Origin: a virus | Direction: 5' to 3' (one strand) | Virus record (IMG/VR): IMGVR_UViG_3300030508_000015 | Span: 62,001 to 126,000 of that record | DNA: 64,000 nt | Shown: piece after piece, positions 1-7,953 of the stretch | How positions within the stretch are numbered: the stretch's first letter is position 1 | Layout of the letters: every line of letters begins with the position of its first letter | The notes under the pieces: generated by a model | What the model was told of the DNA's origin: nothing | Databases searched by the model: none | The model's input: the letters and a program-made list of their open reading frames with translations, nothing else | Translations under genes and position numbers: made by a program

Positions 1-1
1 G

Positions 2-619
2 ATAACAACAGCAGATGACGAAATTCTGCAATCAATTAAGTCTTTATTTCCAAATTTTACTCTTAAAAAATATTCTAAATATACTTATGGATTAGGTAAA
101 CCAAAAGGATATAACAGTTACATTGTTCAAGCATTTAAAGAATTAAAATTACAAGGTATGAATTGTTTTACAAAATTTATACCTGATATTTATATGTTTA
201 ACACAGTGAAATCTCGCATAGCATTATTACAAGGGTTAATGGATACTGATGGTACTGTAAGTAAAGATGGTATGGCTATAGTTTATGAGTCCGTCTCAAA
301 ACAGTTAGCAGATGGTGTGCAATTCCTTGTTGAATCACTAGGAGGTTTAGCAAAGATAACAACTAGAATTCCAACATATTCATATAAAGGAGAAAAAAAG
401 AAAGGAGCTTTATGTTATAGGGTTTGGTTAAGTTTACCACCAAATATCAATCCATTTAGATTACACAGAAAAGCAATTCAAGTAATTCCTAAGACTAAAT
501 ATAAACCAACTAGATATATAAAAAGTATAGAATATGTTGGAAAAAAAGAGACAATCTGTATTGCAATCGATGACCCTTCTCATCTATATATTACTGAACA
601 TTGTATAGTTACGCACAAT
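2..619 (+). mobile_element. Intein C-terminal half with LAGLIDADG endonuclease, in helicase Walker A
   Basis: The translation shows 'FIPDIYMFNTVKSRIALLQG' followed by LMDTDG, a DOD (LAGLIDADG) endonuclease block. About 120 residues later come the C-terminal splicing blocks 'HLYITEHCIVTHN'. The last intein residue, Asn, is encoded at 617-619 and the +1 extein residue is Thr (620-622). The first half lies outside the window. The helicase continues in frame, so protein splicing is required to make it. Confidence 0.88.
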
Positions 620-1960
620 ACACGCGAAAGTATTGAATCCTGGAAAGCATTAGGATTACCTAAGACTGATATCATTGTTCCAGCTTCATTAAAATCCAAC
701 TATCGTAAAGAGTTGCAGAGATGGTATGGCAATTCTAATCCTTCTAATATCAACTTAATTAGTCAACAAAGATTTGCTAATTCTAAGTTAAATACTCCAA
801 TATACAATACTGGTTTGCAGATAGTAGATGAAGCTCAAAAAGCTAAAAATAGTAATAGTGAATTATATCAAGCATTGGTTAAAACGAATCCAGCCAAGCG
901 CCTTCTCCTTTCAGGAACTCCAATTCTAAATGATCCTACTGAATTAAGTAATCTTGTTAACTTAGTAGCAAAGAAACAAGTATTACCTAATAATTTATCT
1001 GAGTTTAAAAAACAATATTTTAAACAGGAAGAAGTTAAACCTGGATTTTTTGGTAGATTAATGGGAGTTTCTCCAGGCATTCAATATAAGCTACAGAATA
1101 AAGCTCAACTATCTAAGATTCTGGATAAGTATGTTGACTACTATAAACCTACTCAAGAAGGATATCCTACTGTGACGGAGCAAGAAGTTAATGTTCCTAT
1201 GGGTGCTAAACAACAAGAGATATATGATACAATACTCGGAAAGACACCATTTTGGACACGTTATCGAATTAAACATAATTTACCTCCTGGACGTGGTGAA
1301 TTAGAAGGTATGCGAGCATTTTTAAGTGGACCTAGACAAGTAAGCAATTCAACTGCTGGATTTACTAAAAATTTAAGAGACGTGGAATCCCCTAAAATAG
1401 ATGCAGCTTTTAAGTTTTTACAAATACAATTAAAACAAGATCCAAACTATAAAGCTCTAGTATATAGTAATTATCTTAATAATGGTCTTAGACCTTATGA
1501 ATCATTATTAAGAAAGAATAATATACCATTTGGAGAGTTTAGTGGAGCTGTAACACCTACTATAAGAGACCAGGCAGTTAAAGATTATAATGCTAATAAA
1601 TTAAGAGCATTATTAGTATCAGGAGCTGGGGCTGAAGGATTGGATTTGAAGGCTACAAATTTGACACAACTTTTGGAACCTTTTTGGAACCTTCCTAAAG
1701 AGAGACAAGTTATCGGAAGATCAGTACGTTTCCATAGTCATGATAGTTTGCCTCCAGAAAAGAGAAAGGTTTTAGTGCAACGTTATTTTGCCACACCAAA
1801 ACCTAGTTTATTGGATAAACTTACATTCAATCCCAAACCTACTGGTACAGATTCATATATTAGAAATTCAATCAGTAAACCAAAAGATAATCTTAATCAA
1901 GAAATAACTAATTTAATAGCCAAGAATCAAGAACCTAAATCTTGGCTTAACTACAATTAA
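2..1960 (+). CDS. SNF2-type DNA helicase, C-terminal part, with intein (5' truncated)
   Basis: The reading frame is open from base 2, so the gene starts outside the window. The first ~206 codons are the end of an intein; the rest is a superfamily 2 (SNF2/Rad54-like) helicase. After the intein come motif Ia-like text (IIVPASLKSNY), the DEAD-box-like 'VDEAQKAKN', motif III 'LLLSGTPILND', and the C-terminal lobe with 'LLVSGAGAEGLDL' (motif V) and 'ERQVIGRSVRF' (motif VI, QxxGRxxR). The residue following the intein is Thr of the Walker A GK-T, so the upstream exon should end in GxGK. The role is probably DNA remodelling or repair. The stop overlaps the convergent gene at 1957-2211 by 4 nt. Helicase identity is well supported; the exact subfamily is not. 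Confidence 0.88.
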   Translation: MTTADDEILQSIKSLFPNFTLKKYSKYTYGLGKPKGYNSYIVQAFKELKLQGMNCFTKFIPDIYMFNTVKSRIALLQGLMDTDGTVSKDGMAIVYESVSKQLADGVQFLVESLGGLAKITTRIPTYSYKGEKKKGALCYRVWLSLPPNINPFRLHRKAIQVIPKTKYKPTRYIKSIEYVGKKETICIAIDDPSHLYITEHCIVTHNTRESIESWKALGLPKTDIIVPASLKSNYRKELQRWYGNSNPSNINLISQQRFANSKLNTPIYNTGLQIVDEAQKAKNSNSELYQALVKTNPAKRLLLSGTPILNDPTELSNLVNLVAKKQVLPNNLSEFKKQYFKQEEVKPGFFGRLMGVSPGIQYKLQNKAQLSKILDKYVDYYKPTQEGYPTVTEQEVNVPMGAKQQEIYDTILGKTPFWTRYRIKHNLPPGRGELEGMRAFLSGPRQVSNSTAGFTKNLRDVESPKIDAAFKFLQIQLKQDPNYKALVYSNYLNNGLRPYESLLRKNNIPFGEFSGAVTPTIRDQAVKDYNANKLRALLVSGAGAEGLDLKATNLTQLLEPFWNLPKERQVIGRSVRFHSHDSLPPEKRKVLVQRYFATPKPSLLDKLTFNPKPTGTDSYIRNSISKPKDNLNQEITNLIAKNQEPKSWLNYN

Positions 1961-2211
1961 GCTTTCTCTTCCTTTTCCTGCTCCTTAGCTAATTGCAGTA
2001 TTTTCCGCATCAAGTCTGGGGTGAATCTTAGCGGCTGATCTCCGAAATCAAATACATTGCATAGTTCATCCATTACCGAACTAGCGATTGTATTTATAAC
2101 TACCTCAGGTTTGCTAAAGTTATTCACATCTTTAAGTAATGCCTCAACTCCAGAAGTAACTCCACTAACCACTGAATTTTCTGTAACGATATAAGAATTA
2201 ATATTTATCAT
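1957..2211 (-). CDS. Hypothetical 84-aa protein
   Basis: No family recognised. The protein is short and acidic, with a Glu/Lys-rich C-terminus (KEQEKEEKA) and no membrane segment. Its start is supported by a promoter immediately upstream: TTGACA (2241-2246), 16 nt, TATATT (2219-2224), then 7 nt to the ATG, which implies an almost leaderless mRNA. It converges on the helicase gene with a 4-nt overlap. Confidence 0.6.
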   Translation of the reverse strand: MININSYIVTENSVVSGVTSGVEALLKDVNNFSKPEVVINTIASSVMDELCNVFDFGDQPLRFTPDLMRKILQLAKEQEKEEKA

Positions 2212-2218
2212 AACTGTA

Positions 2219-2246
2219 AATATAGCTTAATATTTTCTTATGTCAA
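2219..2246 (-). promoter_or_regulatory. Sigma70-like promoter for the 84-aa gene
   Basis: Read on the minus strand: TTGACA, 16-nt spacer, TATATT, then 7 nt to the ATG at 2211. The expected transcription start falls at or next to the start codon. The same architecture recurs at several other places in the window. Confidence 0.65.
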
Positions 2247-2261
2247 TTACTGATAGCTAAA

Positions 2262-2283
2262 AAAAGGGATTTGCAGTCTCCCC
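2262..2283 (-). terminator. Possible weak terminator after RNase HI
   Basis: On the minus strand a short GGGGA..TCCC stem is followed by a run of seven T, just downstream of the RNase HI stop. The stem is only about 4 bp. Confidence 0.3.
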
Positions 2284-2288
2284 TCTCA

Positions 2289-2735
2289 TTACAACAAGTC
2301 TTTATAAGCCTGTACTGCCAAACTATCTGCTTCTTCATTTAGAGGATTTCCGGCATGGCCCTTAGTCCATTCCCAGGTAATCTTTAATTTATCCATAAAA
2401 CAATCCATAGTTTCCCACAGTACTTTATTTTTTACTGGTTTTTTATCTTTTGTCCTCCAACCATTTCTCTTCCAATTAGTTATCCATAGACTAGCTCCCA
2501 ATACTACATACTCACTATCAGCAATTACTTTAACTATAGTACCTAGTTCGGGATTGTCTAGTATGTATGATAATCCTAAAATAGCACCATAAATTTCCAT
2601 CTGGTTATTAGTAACATCAGGGTAAGCCGCAGTTAATCTTTTTATTACTATATCGTCATTACATATAATGGCGCTACACCCACCAACCTTATCTTTTGAA
2701 CTTGCTCCACCATCTGTATAAATTATTAAAGCCAT
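2289..2735 (-). CDS. rnhA: Ribonuclease HI
   Basis: Hydrolyses the RNA strand of RNA/DNA hybrids, for example replication primers. The RNase H fold residues are present in order: 'IIYTDGGASS' (first Asp), 'NNQMEIYGAI' (Glu), 'IADSEYV' (second Asp) and 'GHAGNPLNEEAD' (His and last Asp). The length, 148 aa from the chosen start, is normal for the family. An in-frame ATG 51 nt further upstream exists, but it would add an Asn-rich tail overlapping the divergent gene. The ATG at 2733-2735, directly before ALIIYTDGG, is preferred. Confidence 0.93.
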   Translation of the reverse strand: MALIIYTDGGASSKDKVGGCSAIICNDDIVIKRLTAAYPDVTNNQMEIYGAILGLSYILDNPELGTIVKVIADSEYVVLGASLWITNWKRNGWRTKDKKPVKNKVLWETMDCFMDKLKITWEWTKGHAGNPLNEEADSLAVQAYKDLL

Positions 2736-2745
2736 ATTGTTGTTA

Positions 2746-2774
2746 TTGTAAAAATTGTTATTGTTTGGTATTAT
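2746..2774 (+). promoter_or_regulatory. Sigma70-like promoter, leaderless start of the gene at 2781
   Basis: TTGTAA (2746-2751), 17-nt spacer, TATTAT (2769-2774), then exactly 6 nt before the ATG at 2781. The predicted transcription start coincides with the AUG. Confidence 0.5.
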
Positions 2775-2780
2775 ATCATT

Positions 2781-3575
2781 ATGCATTTAAATGAACACTT
2801 TATTAATGGTTTTATTAAGGCTGCTCTAACTAATCCAGGCAATATTAGTCAACCTAAGCCAGCTCCTAAACCCAGCTCTCCACCTATTCAATCAGCTCCT
2901 TCACCTAACCCAGCTCCACCTCCTCCTTTAGCCAACACTCCTCCACCTCAAGTTCTACCTACTCAACCACCTACTAATCTAAATCATGGTATTATGCCAC
3001 AATATGATGGTTGGAAATTGAGGGGATATGCTAAATCTAATAATGGTGGAACTTATGATTACCAAGATACTGCTGGTAAGTATCATTTAATGAATCATGA
3101 ATTAGGTGAAGGTGCTCAAAGTTTGGAGGATTTTAACAACGATAATAGTATATCTAATGAAAAACCAATTGCTAGACAAGCTATTACTCCAGAAGTAGAG
3201 AACCAAGCTTTGCGTTCAGCTTATAGTAATTTAGGGAAACCAGATCTGGATTTGAATAGATCTGCTAACGATATATTAGGTGATCCATATACTAGTGTTG
3301 GTCTTCCTAGAGTAGATAGCGTTACTAGAGGTGGTAGTCCTGAACCTGATCCTAATGAGTTATATCAAAGACTGCAACACAATATGACGAATAATAACGG
3401 TCTATTCGATCAATTACAAAGTGCTGCTAATGGTCTGCCTGGTAGATTGTGGAATAGTGATCCTGGAATTCATGAACAAGGTATGGGTCAACTATTGCAG
3501 ATGGTTAAACATCTAGCCACTACTAATCCACCTTTAGCTCAAGAATTGTATCAGAAGTACTTTGGGCAAAATTGA
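2781..3575 (+). CDS. Probable virion protein with Pro-rich linker
   Basis: No family recognised. The N-terminus 'HFINGFIKAA' resembles a short amphipathic motif shared by a set of proteins at 13.7-18.6 kb. It is followed by a proline-rich stretch (~residues 24-68) and a soluble C-terminal half (264 aa in total). The shared N-terminus plus the Pro linker suggests a packaged or injected virion protein. That assignment is inference. The gene is transcribed alone and ends at a bidirectional terminator. Confidence 0.55.
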   Translation: MHLNEHFINGFIKAALTNPGNISQPKPAPKPSSPPIQSAPSPNPAPPPPLANTPPPQVLPTQPPTNLNHGIMPQYDGWKLRGYAKSNNGGTYDYQDTAGKYHLMNHELGEGAQSLEDFNNDNSISNEKPIARQAITPEVENQALRSAYSNLGKPDLDLNRSANDILGDPYTSVGLPRVDSVTRGGSPEPDPNELYQRLQHNMTNNNGLFDQLQSAANGLPGRLWNSDPGIHEQGMGQLLQMVKHLATTNPPLAQELYQKYFGQN

Positions 3576-3587
3576 TAGTTAAAAAAG

Positions 3588-3611
3588 AGGTTGAGTTTGC
3601 ACTCTCAACCT
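3588..3611. terminator. Bidirectional terminator between convergent genes
   Basis: Perfect 8-bp stem AGGTTGAG / CTCAACCT with an 8-nt loop. It is flanked by AAAAAA on the left and a T-rich stretch on the right, and lies between the stops of the plus gene (3575) and the minus gene (3623). Confidence 0.75.
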
Positions 3612-3622
3612 GTTGTTTTAAC

Positions 3623-4063
3623 TTATACTCCTAATACTTTAAAGGTACTAGTAAGGTCAGCTTGGAGACGCTTCTTTTCTGAGGCCCTACAGAACCAACC
3701 AACGCCTCTGCTTGTTGGTAAAAAGTTGTATTTAAACAACATTTTCTTATCTGCCGCTGCCTCATTAAATTCCTGCTCAGAACAAGGAACATAACCATCG
3801 CCGGTTTCATCAGGTTTTGAAAACACCCATATATCATAGGTTTCCTGTGTATCAGGATGATTAGTATTTGCAGCATCAGAAGCCCCAAAAGGAGCTTTGG
3901 TTATTTCAAATGGTCCTTTTGTTGGCAAGCCTGGTGCCAAAATCCATATCTCACCGGATCCATCGCTTGCCGGCAGTTGAGGCCAACAACGCTCACAAGA
4001 AGCCACTATTACGGTGCAGCCCCTTCCCTCAAATATTTCTTTTATTTCCTGCCTCGTTCTCAT
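3623..4063 (-). CDS. Hypothetical 146-aa protein
   Basis: No family recognised. It is soluble, with Cys and aromatic residues near the C-terminus (GWFCRASEKK) and an N-terminal TRQEIKEIF helix. Base composition is clearly more GC-rich than the structural and replication genes, like the rest of the minus-strand block up to about 9 kb. It is the last gene of that block, ending at a bidirectional hairpin. Confidence 0.6.
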   Translation of the reverse strand: MRTRQEIKEIFEGRGCTVIVASCERCWPQLPASDGSGEIWILAPGLPTKGPFEITKAPFGASDAANTNHPDTQETYDIWVFSKPDETGDGYVPCSEQEFNEAAADKKMLFKYNFLPTSRGVGWFCRASEKKRLQADLTSTFKVLGV

Positions 4064-4122
4064 ATTTTTTGTCTTTCATCCTTTTGCTTAGTTTGTTATG
4101 CTGGGATTGTATTGTTAAAAAA

Positions 4123-4141
4123 GAGGGATGATTAATCCCTC
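4123..4141 (-). terminator. Rho-independent terminator
   Basis: On the minus strand, a GAGGGAT / ATCCCTC stem of 7 bp with a 5-nt loop is followed by a TTTTTT tract, directly after the stop of the gene at 4150. Confidence 0.7.
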
Positions 4142-4149
4142 ATGAAATA

Positions 4150-4551
4150 CTAAATCCGCCCTACAAACACCCACTGCTTGTGTTCGAAAGTAGGTTTCCC
4201 ACCTTCCACCGTCCGTTGCACATTCCATGCAGAGTAGCATGGAATTGCCGTCCCACCTCCAGTTACATATCTTGCAGTTTCATTAACCAAATGGGACTGC
4301 ACCGGTGCTGCAAAGACACCAAACACCGCCGAGAATATATTCTCGGAGGGAGGACAGTCAGGAGGACAGTCAGGAAGCTCCGCGTACTGCAAGTACGCCA
4401 CCACCCCCAATAAATCGTCATCAGTCTGGATTGACATGGAGGCATACTTTGTTGCCTCCTCCAATATCACCAGTTCGAACCCCATCCCCACCGCCTCAGC
4501 GGTTTGGACAGGGGTTGGGGTATGCCGTGAAAACCACAATGCTTTTTTCAT
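4150..4551 (-). CDS. Hypothetical 133-aa protein (N-terminal LWFSRHTPT motif)
   Basis: Not assigned. It begins MKKALWFSRHTPTPVQ, and the middle carries a CPPDCPPD tandem encoded by a 12-nt direct repeat (about 4347-4370). A perfect 18-bp palindrome lies within the coding sequence at 4329-4346. The start at 4551 is chosen over upstream in-frame ATGs because the sequence before it is an A-rich untranslated leader downstream of a C-box promoter (4606-4646). Likely an early gene, by its promoter. Confidence 0.6.
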   Translation of the reverse strand: MKKALWFSRHTPTPVQTAEAVGMGFELVILEEATKYASMSIQTDDDLLGVVAYLQYAELPDCPPDCPPSENIFSAVFGVFAAPVQSHLVNETARYVTGGGTAIPCYSAWNVQRTVEGGKPTFEHKQWVFVGRI

Positions 4552-4605
4552 ATTTATTAATTGTTGATTGTTCTTATAACAAAGGCTAATATCCTTGTTC
4601 ATTAT

Positions 4606-4646
4606 GTTATACCACAATTACTTGAAATCATGGTAGAGGGGTGGGG
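4606..4646 (-). promoter_or_regulatory. C-box / GGTATAAC phage-type promoter
   Basis: On the minus strand, a C-rich box (CCCCACCCCTCT, plus positions 4635-4646) is followed by exactly 23 nt and then TATAAC (4611-4606), preceded by GG. The same arrangement occurs at 41804-41843, 41896-41934 and 9049-9089. It drives the gene starting at 4551. Confidence 0.6.
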
Positions 4647-4660
4647 TAGGTAAGTGAATT

Positions 4661-5093
4661 TCATTTCATCTTAATGAGAAGCCCAGTCCTGGCGAATTCT
4701 GTCAACTCTTTGTCAGTAAATTGGGCTAACACTGATTGTCTTGGTTCAACAATCAAGTTACCAGTCATGTCCCAGATGTAACTGTCTCTTATTAATACTG
4801 AATCTATAGTTAGACATATACTAACCAAGGAATCATCTACCCATAACGTCCGTGAATACCCACCATGGTTAACTCCATTAGTGAGTACGTTCGCGTTATA
4901 CACTATACCGTCAACTAGCTGAAAAGCTAGGTCCTTAGGTTTAGTTCTGAATATTTTGACTCCGGCCTGCTCGACCCCCGGCAAACCGTTGCAAGTCGAG
5001 CTCCTGTCCGCTCGTAATGATTACCAGCACGTCCTGAATAAGTTTTCGGTCCCCGAAACCAACATAATGTATAGCATGGATTGCTTTATTCAT
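4661..5093 (-). CDS. Hypothetical gene needing a +1 frameshift (about 143 aa)
   Basis: A normal start at 5093 opens a 50-codon frame (MNKAIHAIHYVGFGDRK...) that stops at 4941. A second frame, with no ATG of its own, covers 4984-4661 and encodes about 107 residues of sensible protein (KIFRTKPKDLAFQLVDGIVY...). The two overlap at a run of five G on the coding strand (plus 4975-4979). Skipping one base there joins them. This could be programmed +1 frameshifting, a true mutation or a homopolymer error. No family recognised. Confidence 0.5.
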
Positions 5094-5152
5094 ATCTTAA
5101 TTCCTTTTTATTATAGTTAGTAGCATGCACTCTACTAACTTTTATTGATTAT

Positions 5153-5404
5153 TTAAAGCTCAGTGAAAACCCGGTATCCAGCATCTTTCAAAGGCTGGAC
5201 TAATAGTTGACCTACTTTTTTATCACCAATGCCTGGCAACTTTTTCATCGCCTTGACATTAACCACTACCGAGACAACCGCTTCTTCATTTTCAGGATTG
5301 TCCAAGTCATTATGCCACAGGACTTTGGTGAACTGCAAATTTTTCCCTGCAATCTTGTTAATTTCAAGAATGCAGGTTTGGACTAACTCAAAGTCTACTT
5401 CCAT
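5153..5404 (-). CDS. Hypothetical 83-aa protein
   Basis: No family recognised. It contains 'MKKLPGIGDKKVGQLL', which resembles a helix-hairpin-helix (PGIG) nucleic-acid contact. DNA binding is therefore possible but unproven. The start at 5404 (MEVDFELVQ) is preferred to the upstream ATG, which lies within the preceding gene's end. Confidence 0.6.
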   Translation of the reverse strand: MEVDFELVQTCILEINKIAGKNLQFTKVLWHNDLDNPENEEAVVSVVVNVKAMKKLPGIGDKKVGQLLVQPLKDAGYRVFTEL

Positions 5405-5420
5405 ATTTTTCCTTTCTTGT

Positions 5421-5759
5421 TTAAGGTTGACTAGCAAGATAATTATCTACAAACAGTTTTGCGCGTTCGATTGTAACTGGAACACTACAACCATTATCGG
5501 TAACCTCATATTTAAGTTCACCAGACTCCAGGGCTATCATAACTTCTATCAGAAATTTTGCCAGTTCTAATTTTTGGTCTTTGTAAAGACGGAGACGGAG
5601 AGGAAGAGGATCACCAGCTTTCCGTCTAGTAGTAGGCAATTCAATAACATACTCAGTAGTAATAGGCAACTCTTGGTTTATTGACAATTCCTTTTTTTGC
5701 CTTGCAAGTTCTTCCTGTGCCTCTTCAACAGAGAGGGTTATTACTGTTTTGTATTTCAT
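5421..5759 (-). CDS. Hypothetical 112-aa protein
   Basis: No family recognised. It begins MKYKTVITLSVEEAQEELARQ, is charged, predicted soluble, and has a basic middle (TTRRKAGDPLPLRLRLYK). The start codon overlaps the stop of the 42-aa gene upstream by ATGA, which supports 5759 as the true start and suggests translational coupling. Confidence 0.65.
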   Translation of the reverse strand: MKYKTVITLSVEEAQEELARQKKELSINQELPITTEYVIELPTTRRKAGDPLPLRLRLYKDQKLELAKFLIEVMIALESGELKYEVTDNGCSVPVTIERAKLFVDNYLASQP

Positions 5760-5884
5760 AGTGGTTCTTGAAATGAGCAGGAAATTACAAGACACCAGAG
5801 CAAGTACCTTTTGAATTTGGACTTGCCCCGGAAATCTTGGAGGGAAAATCCTGCTGCCCTCATAGTTTTAATTGTAGTGTTCAT
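5756..5884 (-). CDS. Hypothetical 42-aa protein
   Basis: A small frame, MNTTIKTMRAAGFSLQDFRG..., that overlaps its upstream and downstream neighbours by ATGA at both ends, the linkage pattern used throughout this genome. No homology can be proposed. It is basic, with a short hydrophobic stretch (YLLWCLVISC) near the C-terminus. Confidence 0.5.
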   Translation of the reverse strand: MNTTIKTMRAAGFSLQDFRGKSKFKRYLLWCLVISCSFQEPL

Positions 5885-6138
5885 GATTGTAATAGCGTTG
5901 TTTCTCCAAGAGTCAATATTGTATCATCATTCATAAAGACTAGTTCTTCTGATGATTTAATGAAGCCTAATACTATCAAGGCTTGGATTGCTTGGAACAA
6001 ATTACCAGAGTGACTAATATCTTTTGAACGCACCCCGTTGTTGAGAGCAGAATTTATCAAGTCTCTCACTGTGATTTGGGTAGGAGAGGTTTTAACAACT
6101 CCTACCAGCCAGTTAATTGTTTCTTGAGTAGTTTTCAT
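5881..6138 (-). CDS. Hypothetical 85-aa protein
   Basis: No family recognised. It starts MKTTQETINWLVGVVKTSP; this start immediately follows the stop of the gene at 6140. The composition (NALNNGVRSKDISHSGNLFQAIQAL) suggests a small helical, possibly winged-helix-like protein, which is speculative. Confidence 0.6.
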   Translation of the reverse strand: MKTTQETINWLVGVVKTSPTQITVRDLINSALNNGVRSKDISHSGNLFQAIQALIVLGFIKSSEELVFMNDDTILTLGETTLLQS

Positions 6139-6139
6139 A

Positions 6140-6409
6140 TTATTCTTTTTCCAACCATAGAACTGTACCTCGTTCAAATAAAGGTACCATTCCTTCAACT
6201 AGTTGAGGAGTAGAACCACCTCCTAAACAAGAAGTATGGACTGCCGGATCGAACTCGGCTTCCCATCCATCCTTCGATACATCAACAAAAACACTGTTAG
6301 CTGGATGGCGTTTCATTACATATTCTTGATTAGCCGGATTATCCAAGAATGCTCCATTAACTACGAATCGTTGGCATTCACAACAAACTGCATTTGCAAA
6401 ATTTTTCAT
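6140..6409 (-). CDS. Hypothetical 89-aa protein
   Basis: No family recognised. The N-terminal CCEC and a later Cys could bind a metal. The ATG follows a hairpin (6429-6457) and an AT-rich TAATAAAATGATAAA stretch that is duplicated upstream of the next gene in the block. Confidence 0.6.
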   Translation of the reverse strand: MKNFANAVCCECQRFVVNGAFLDNPANQEYVMKRHPANSVFVDVSKDGWEAEFDPAVHTSCLGGGSTPQLVEGMVPLFERGTVLWLEKE

Positions 6410-6428
6410 ATTTTATCATTTTATTAAA

Positions 6429-6457
6429 GAGGGTGGACTCATTTAGAATCCACCCTC
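6429..6457 (-). terminator. Hairpin terminator between minus-strand genes
   Basis: Perfect 9-bp stem GAGGGTGGA / TCCACCCTC with an 11-nt loop, followed on the minus strand by TTTAATAAAATG. A near-identical cassette occurs at 7131-7160. Confidence 0.65.
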
Positions 6458-6472
6458 CTAGTTTAATTGTAG

Positions 6473-7111
6473 TTATTGATCTTGATAGACCAAGATCCCT
6501 TCTAGAGTATCAACCACTCCAGATTTAGAACTGCTACCACGACCAAACAGGTAGCCCACTATGCCTGGCCTATAATGCCCATGGTGGCTGGTACATATAT
6601 GTGCACCTACTAGCAGCACTTGATGGCGGTATGTACCACCGACATCCCATCGGATAAACTCTGTTTTCAGTTTGCGAACTTCTGTGAAGTCCTGATTATT
6701 AGCCCATAGATATAGGGCCACCTCTTTTGCTAGGCCTATCCAATGACCTAGCCTTGCTATTTCGAGGTAACAAAGGTGCTTGGCTGTTTCATCAGCCATA
6801 TACTGCTTTAAAGCAGCAATATATCCGGCTCGGTACGATTCCGATGTGTCCCTGAATTCGGCATTAATGCCGGTAGATATGAACTTTCTACCATCCCACC
6901 GGCTGAATGGGGTGTAAACCAACTCGTCCGGATAGTTTTCCGGAATTTCTTTTATCCAATAAGATTGGCATTCCGCCGTCCCTGCCAGATACCCATGTTC
7001 CCAGTCTTGCTGGGATTTAGTCATGGATTCTGCCCATTTTTGGGCAACCTCTTTTATTCCATTTTCCTTTGCAGCCATCAAAGCTGCAATTAATCTTCTA
7101 TGTTTTTTCAT
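6473..7111 (-). CDS. Hypothetical 212-aa protein
   Basis: No family recognised. It is soluble and Trp/His-rich, with 'ICTSHHGHYRPGIVGYLFGRG' segments near the C-terminus and a helical N-terminal half (LMAAKENGIKEVAQKWAES). GC content is higher than in the replication genes. It is flanked on both sides by the same hairpin cassette, so it is probably transcribed as a single gene. Confidence 0.62.
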   Translation of the reverse strand: MKKHRRLIAALMAAKENGIKEVAQKWAESMTKSQQDWEHGYLAGTAECQSYWIKEIPENYPDELVYTPFSRWDGRKFISTGINAEFRDTSESYRAGYIAALKQYMADETAKHLCYLEIARLGHWIGLAKEVALYLWANNQDFTEVRKLKTEFIRWDVGGTYRHQVLLVGAHICTSHHGHYRPGIVGYLFGRGSSSKSGVVDTLEGILVYQDQ

Positions 7112-7130
7112 ATTTTATCATTTTATTAAA

Positions 7131-7160
7131 GAGGGTGGACTCATTTAGAATCCACCACTC
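7131..7160 (-). terminator. Hairpin terminator, second copy of the cassette
   Basis: GAGGGTGGA pairs with TCCACC-A-CTC (one bulged base). The surrounding ~50 bp, from the start codon side through TTTTATTAAA, nearly duplicates 6410-6462. Confidence 0.6.
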
Positions 7161-7165
7161 CTAGT

Positions 7166-7495
7166 TTAAATTTGAGACCAGTGAACGGGCTGAGACTCTA
7201 CCGGAACATTAACATAAGCTGGTAGATCGCCAGCAGTTGCCGTCATATCATCAGAGTAGTGCTTCTCGATATGCACACCACCCTGGTAATGCCCTACTAC
7301 GATCACAGTGAAGTGACCGTTGATCGTCTTGCCACAAAAAGTAATGCTTTCCAACTTCAGAATCTTGTGAGGATTAGCACTACTATTCTGCTGCCCTAAG
7401 TTCACTGCAATATCAGTATGCAGTGGAATTTTCCCCGGATCTGTCCGCCTCTTAAAGAGACGGTTCGCCCTATTATAGTTATCTAATGATGCCAT
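7166..7495 (-). CDS. Hypothetical 109-aa protein
   Basis: No family recognised. The basic N-terminus (NYNRANRLFKRRTDPGK) is followed by a beta-rich body (ITFCGKTINGHFTVIVVGHY). It lies 1 nt after the gene at 7497-7883 and is likely co-transcribed with it. Confidence 0.6.
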   Translation of the reverse strand: MASLDNYNRANRLFKRRTDPGKIPLHTDIAVNLGQQNSSANPHKILKLESITFCGKTINGHFTVIVVGHYQGGVHIEKHYSDDMTATAGDLPAYVNVPVESQPVHWSQI

Positions 7496-7496
7496 A

Positions 7497-7883
7497 TCAA
7501 TATTGTTTTTTGGTTATTACTAGATACGGAATGTACCCAGCTTTCGTTGGTTGGTCTAGTTTGAGAGCTTTGACTAGCTCTATTTTAACTACATGACCGT
7601 GCTGCACTAATGCAACCGGTCTATTGAATCCTTGTAGTTGCTCCAAACTATCATCTAGCTGGAACAGGTGATATGTGAATACAAAGCCTGGAAACCGAAG
7701 TCTCAAGGCTCCTAACGGGTTAAGTCCGAAGGCATAGCACATCGGAACGAATTCCTGAATTAACTCCTGGTAATCAGGATGATGTAATAGTAGGGTATGA
7801 TCTCCATGTACCCCTATATTTTCCAATTCAGTGAAGAGGGTTTTTAAAACCTCTCCTACTAGTCGGTTAGTTTTTGTTTTCAT
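7497..7883 (-). CDS. Hypothetical 128-aa protein
   Basis: No family recognised. Soluble, with a helical N-terminus (MKTKTNRLVGEVLKTLFTEL) and a His-rich middle (GDHTLLLHHPDY). First gene of a two-gene unit on the minus strand. Confidence 0.6.
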   Translation of the reverse strand: MKTKTNRLVGEVLKTLFTELENIGVHGDHTLLLHHPDYQELIQEFVPMCYAFGLNPLGALRLRFPGFVFTYHLFQLDDSLEQLQGFNRPVALVQHGHVVKIELVKALKLDQPTKAGYIPYLVITKKQY

Positions 7884-7953
7884 TTAGATTAACTACAGCT
7901 TCTTATGGGAGCTAGTCCAGGTTGTGTTATTATAGTCAACCAACTATATTATT

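Noticed and set aside
4150-4551. CRISPR-associated (Csx-type) protein from the LWFSRHTPT start
   Set aside because: The resemblance is limited to a few residues; no CRISPR array or cas gene is nearby.
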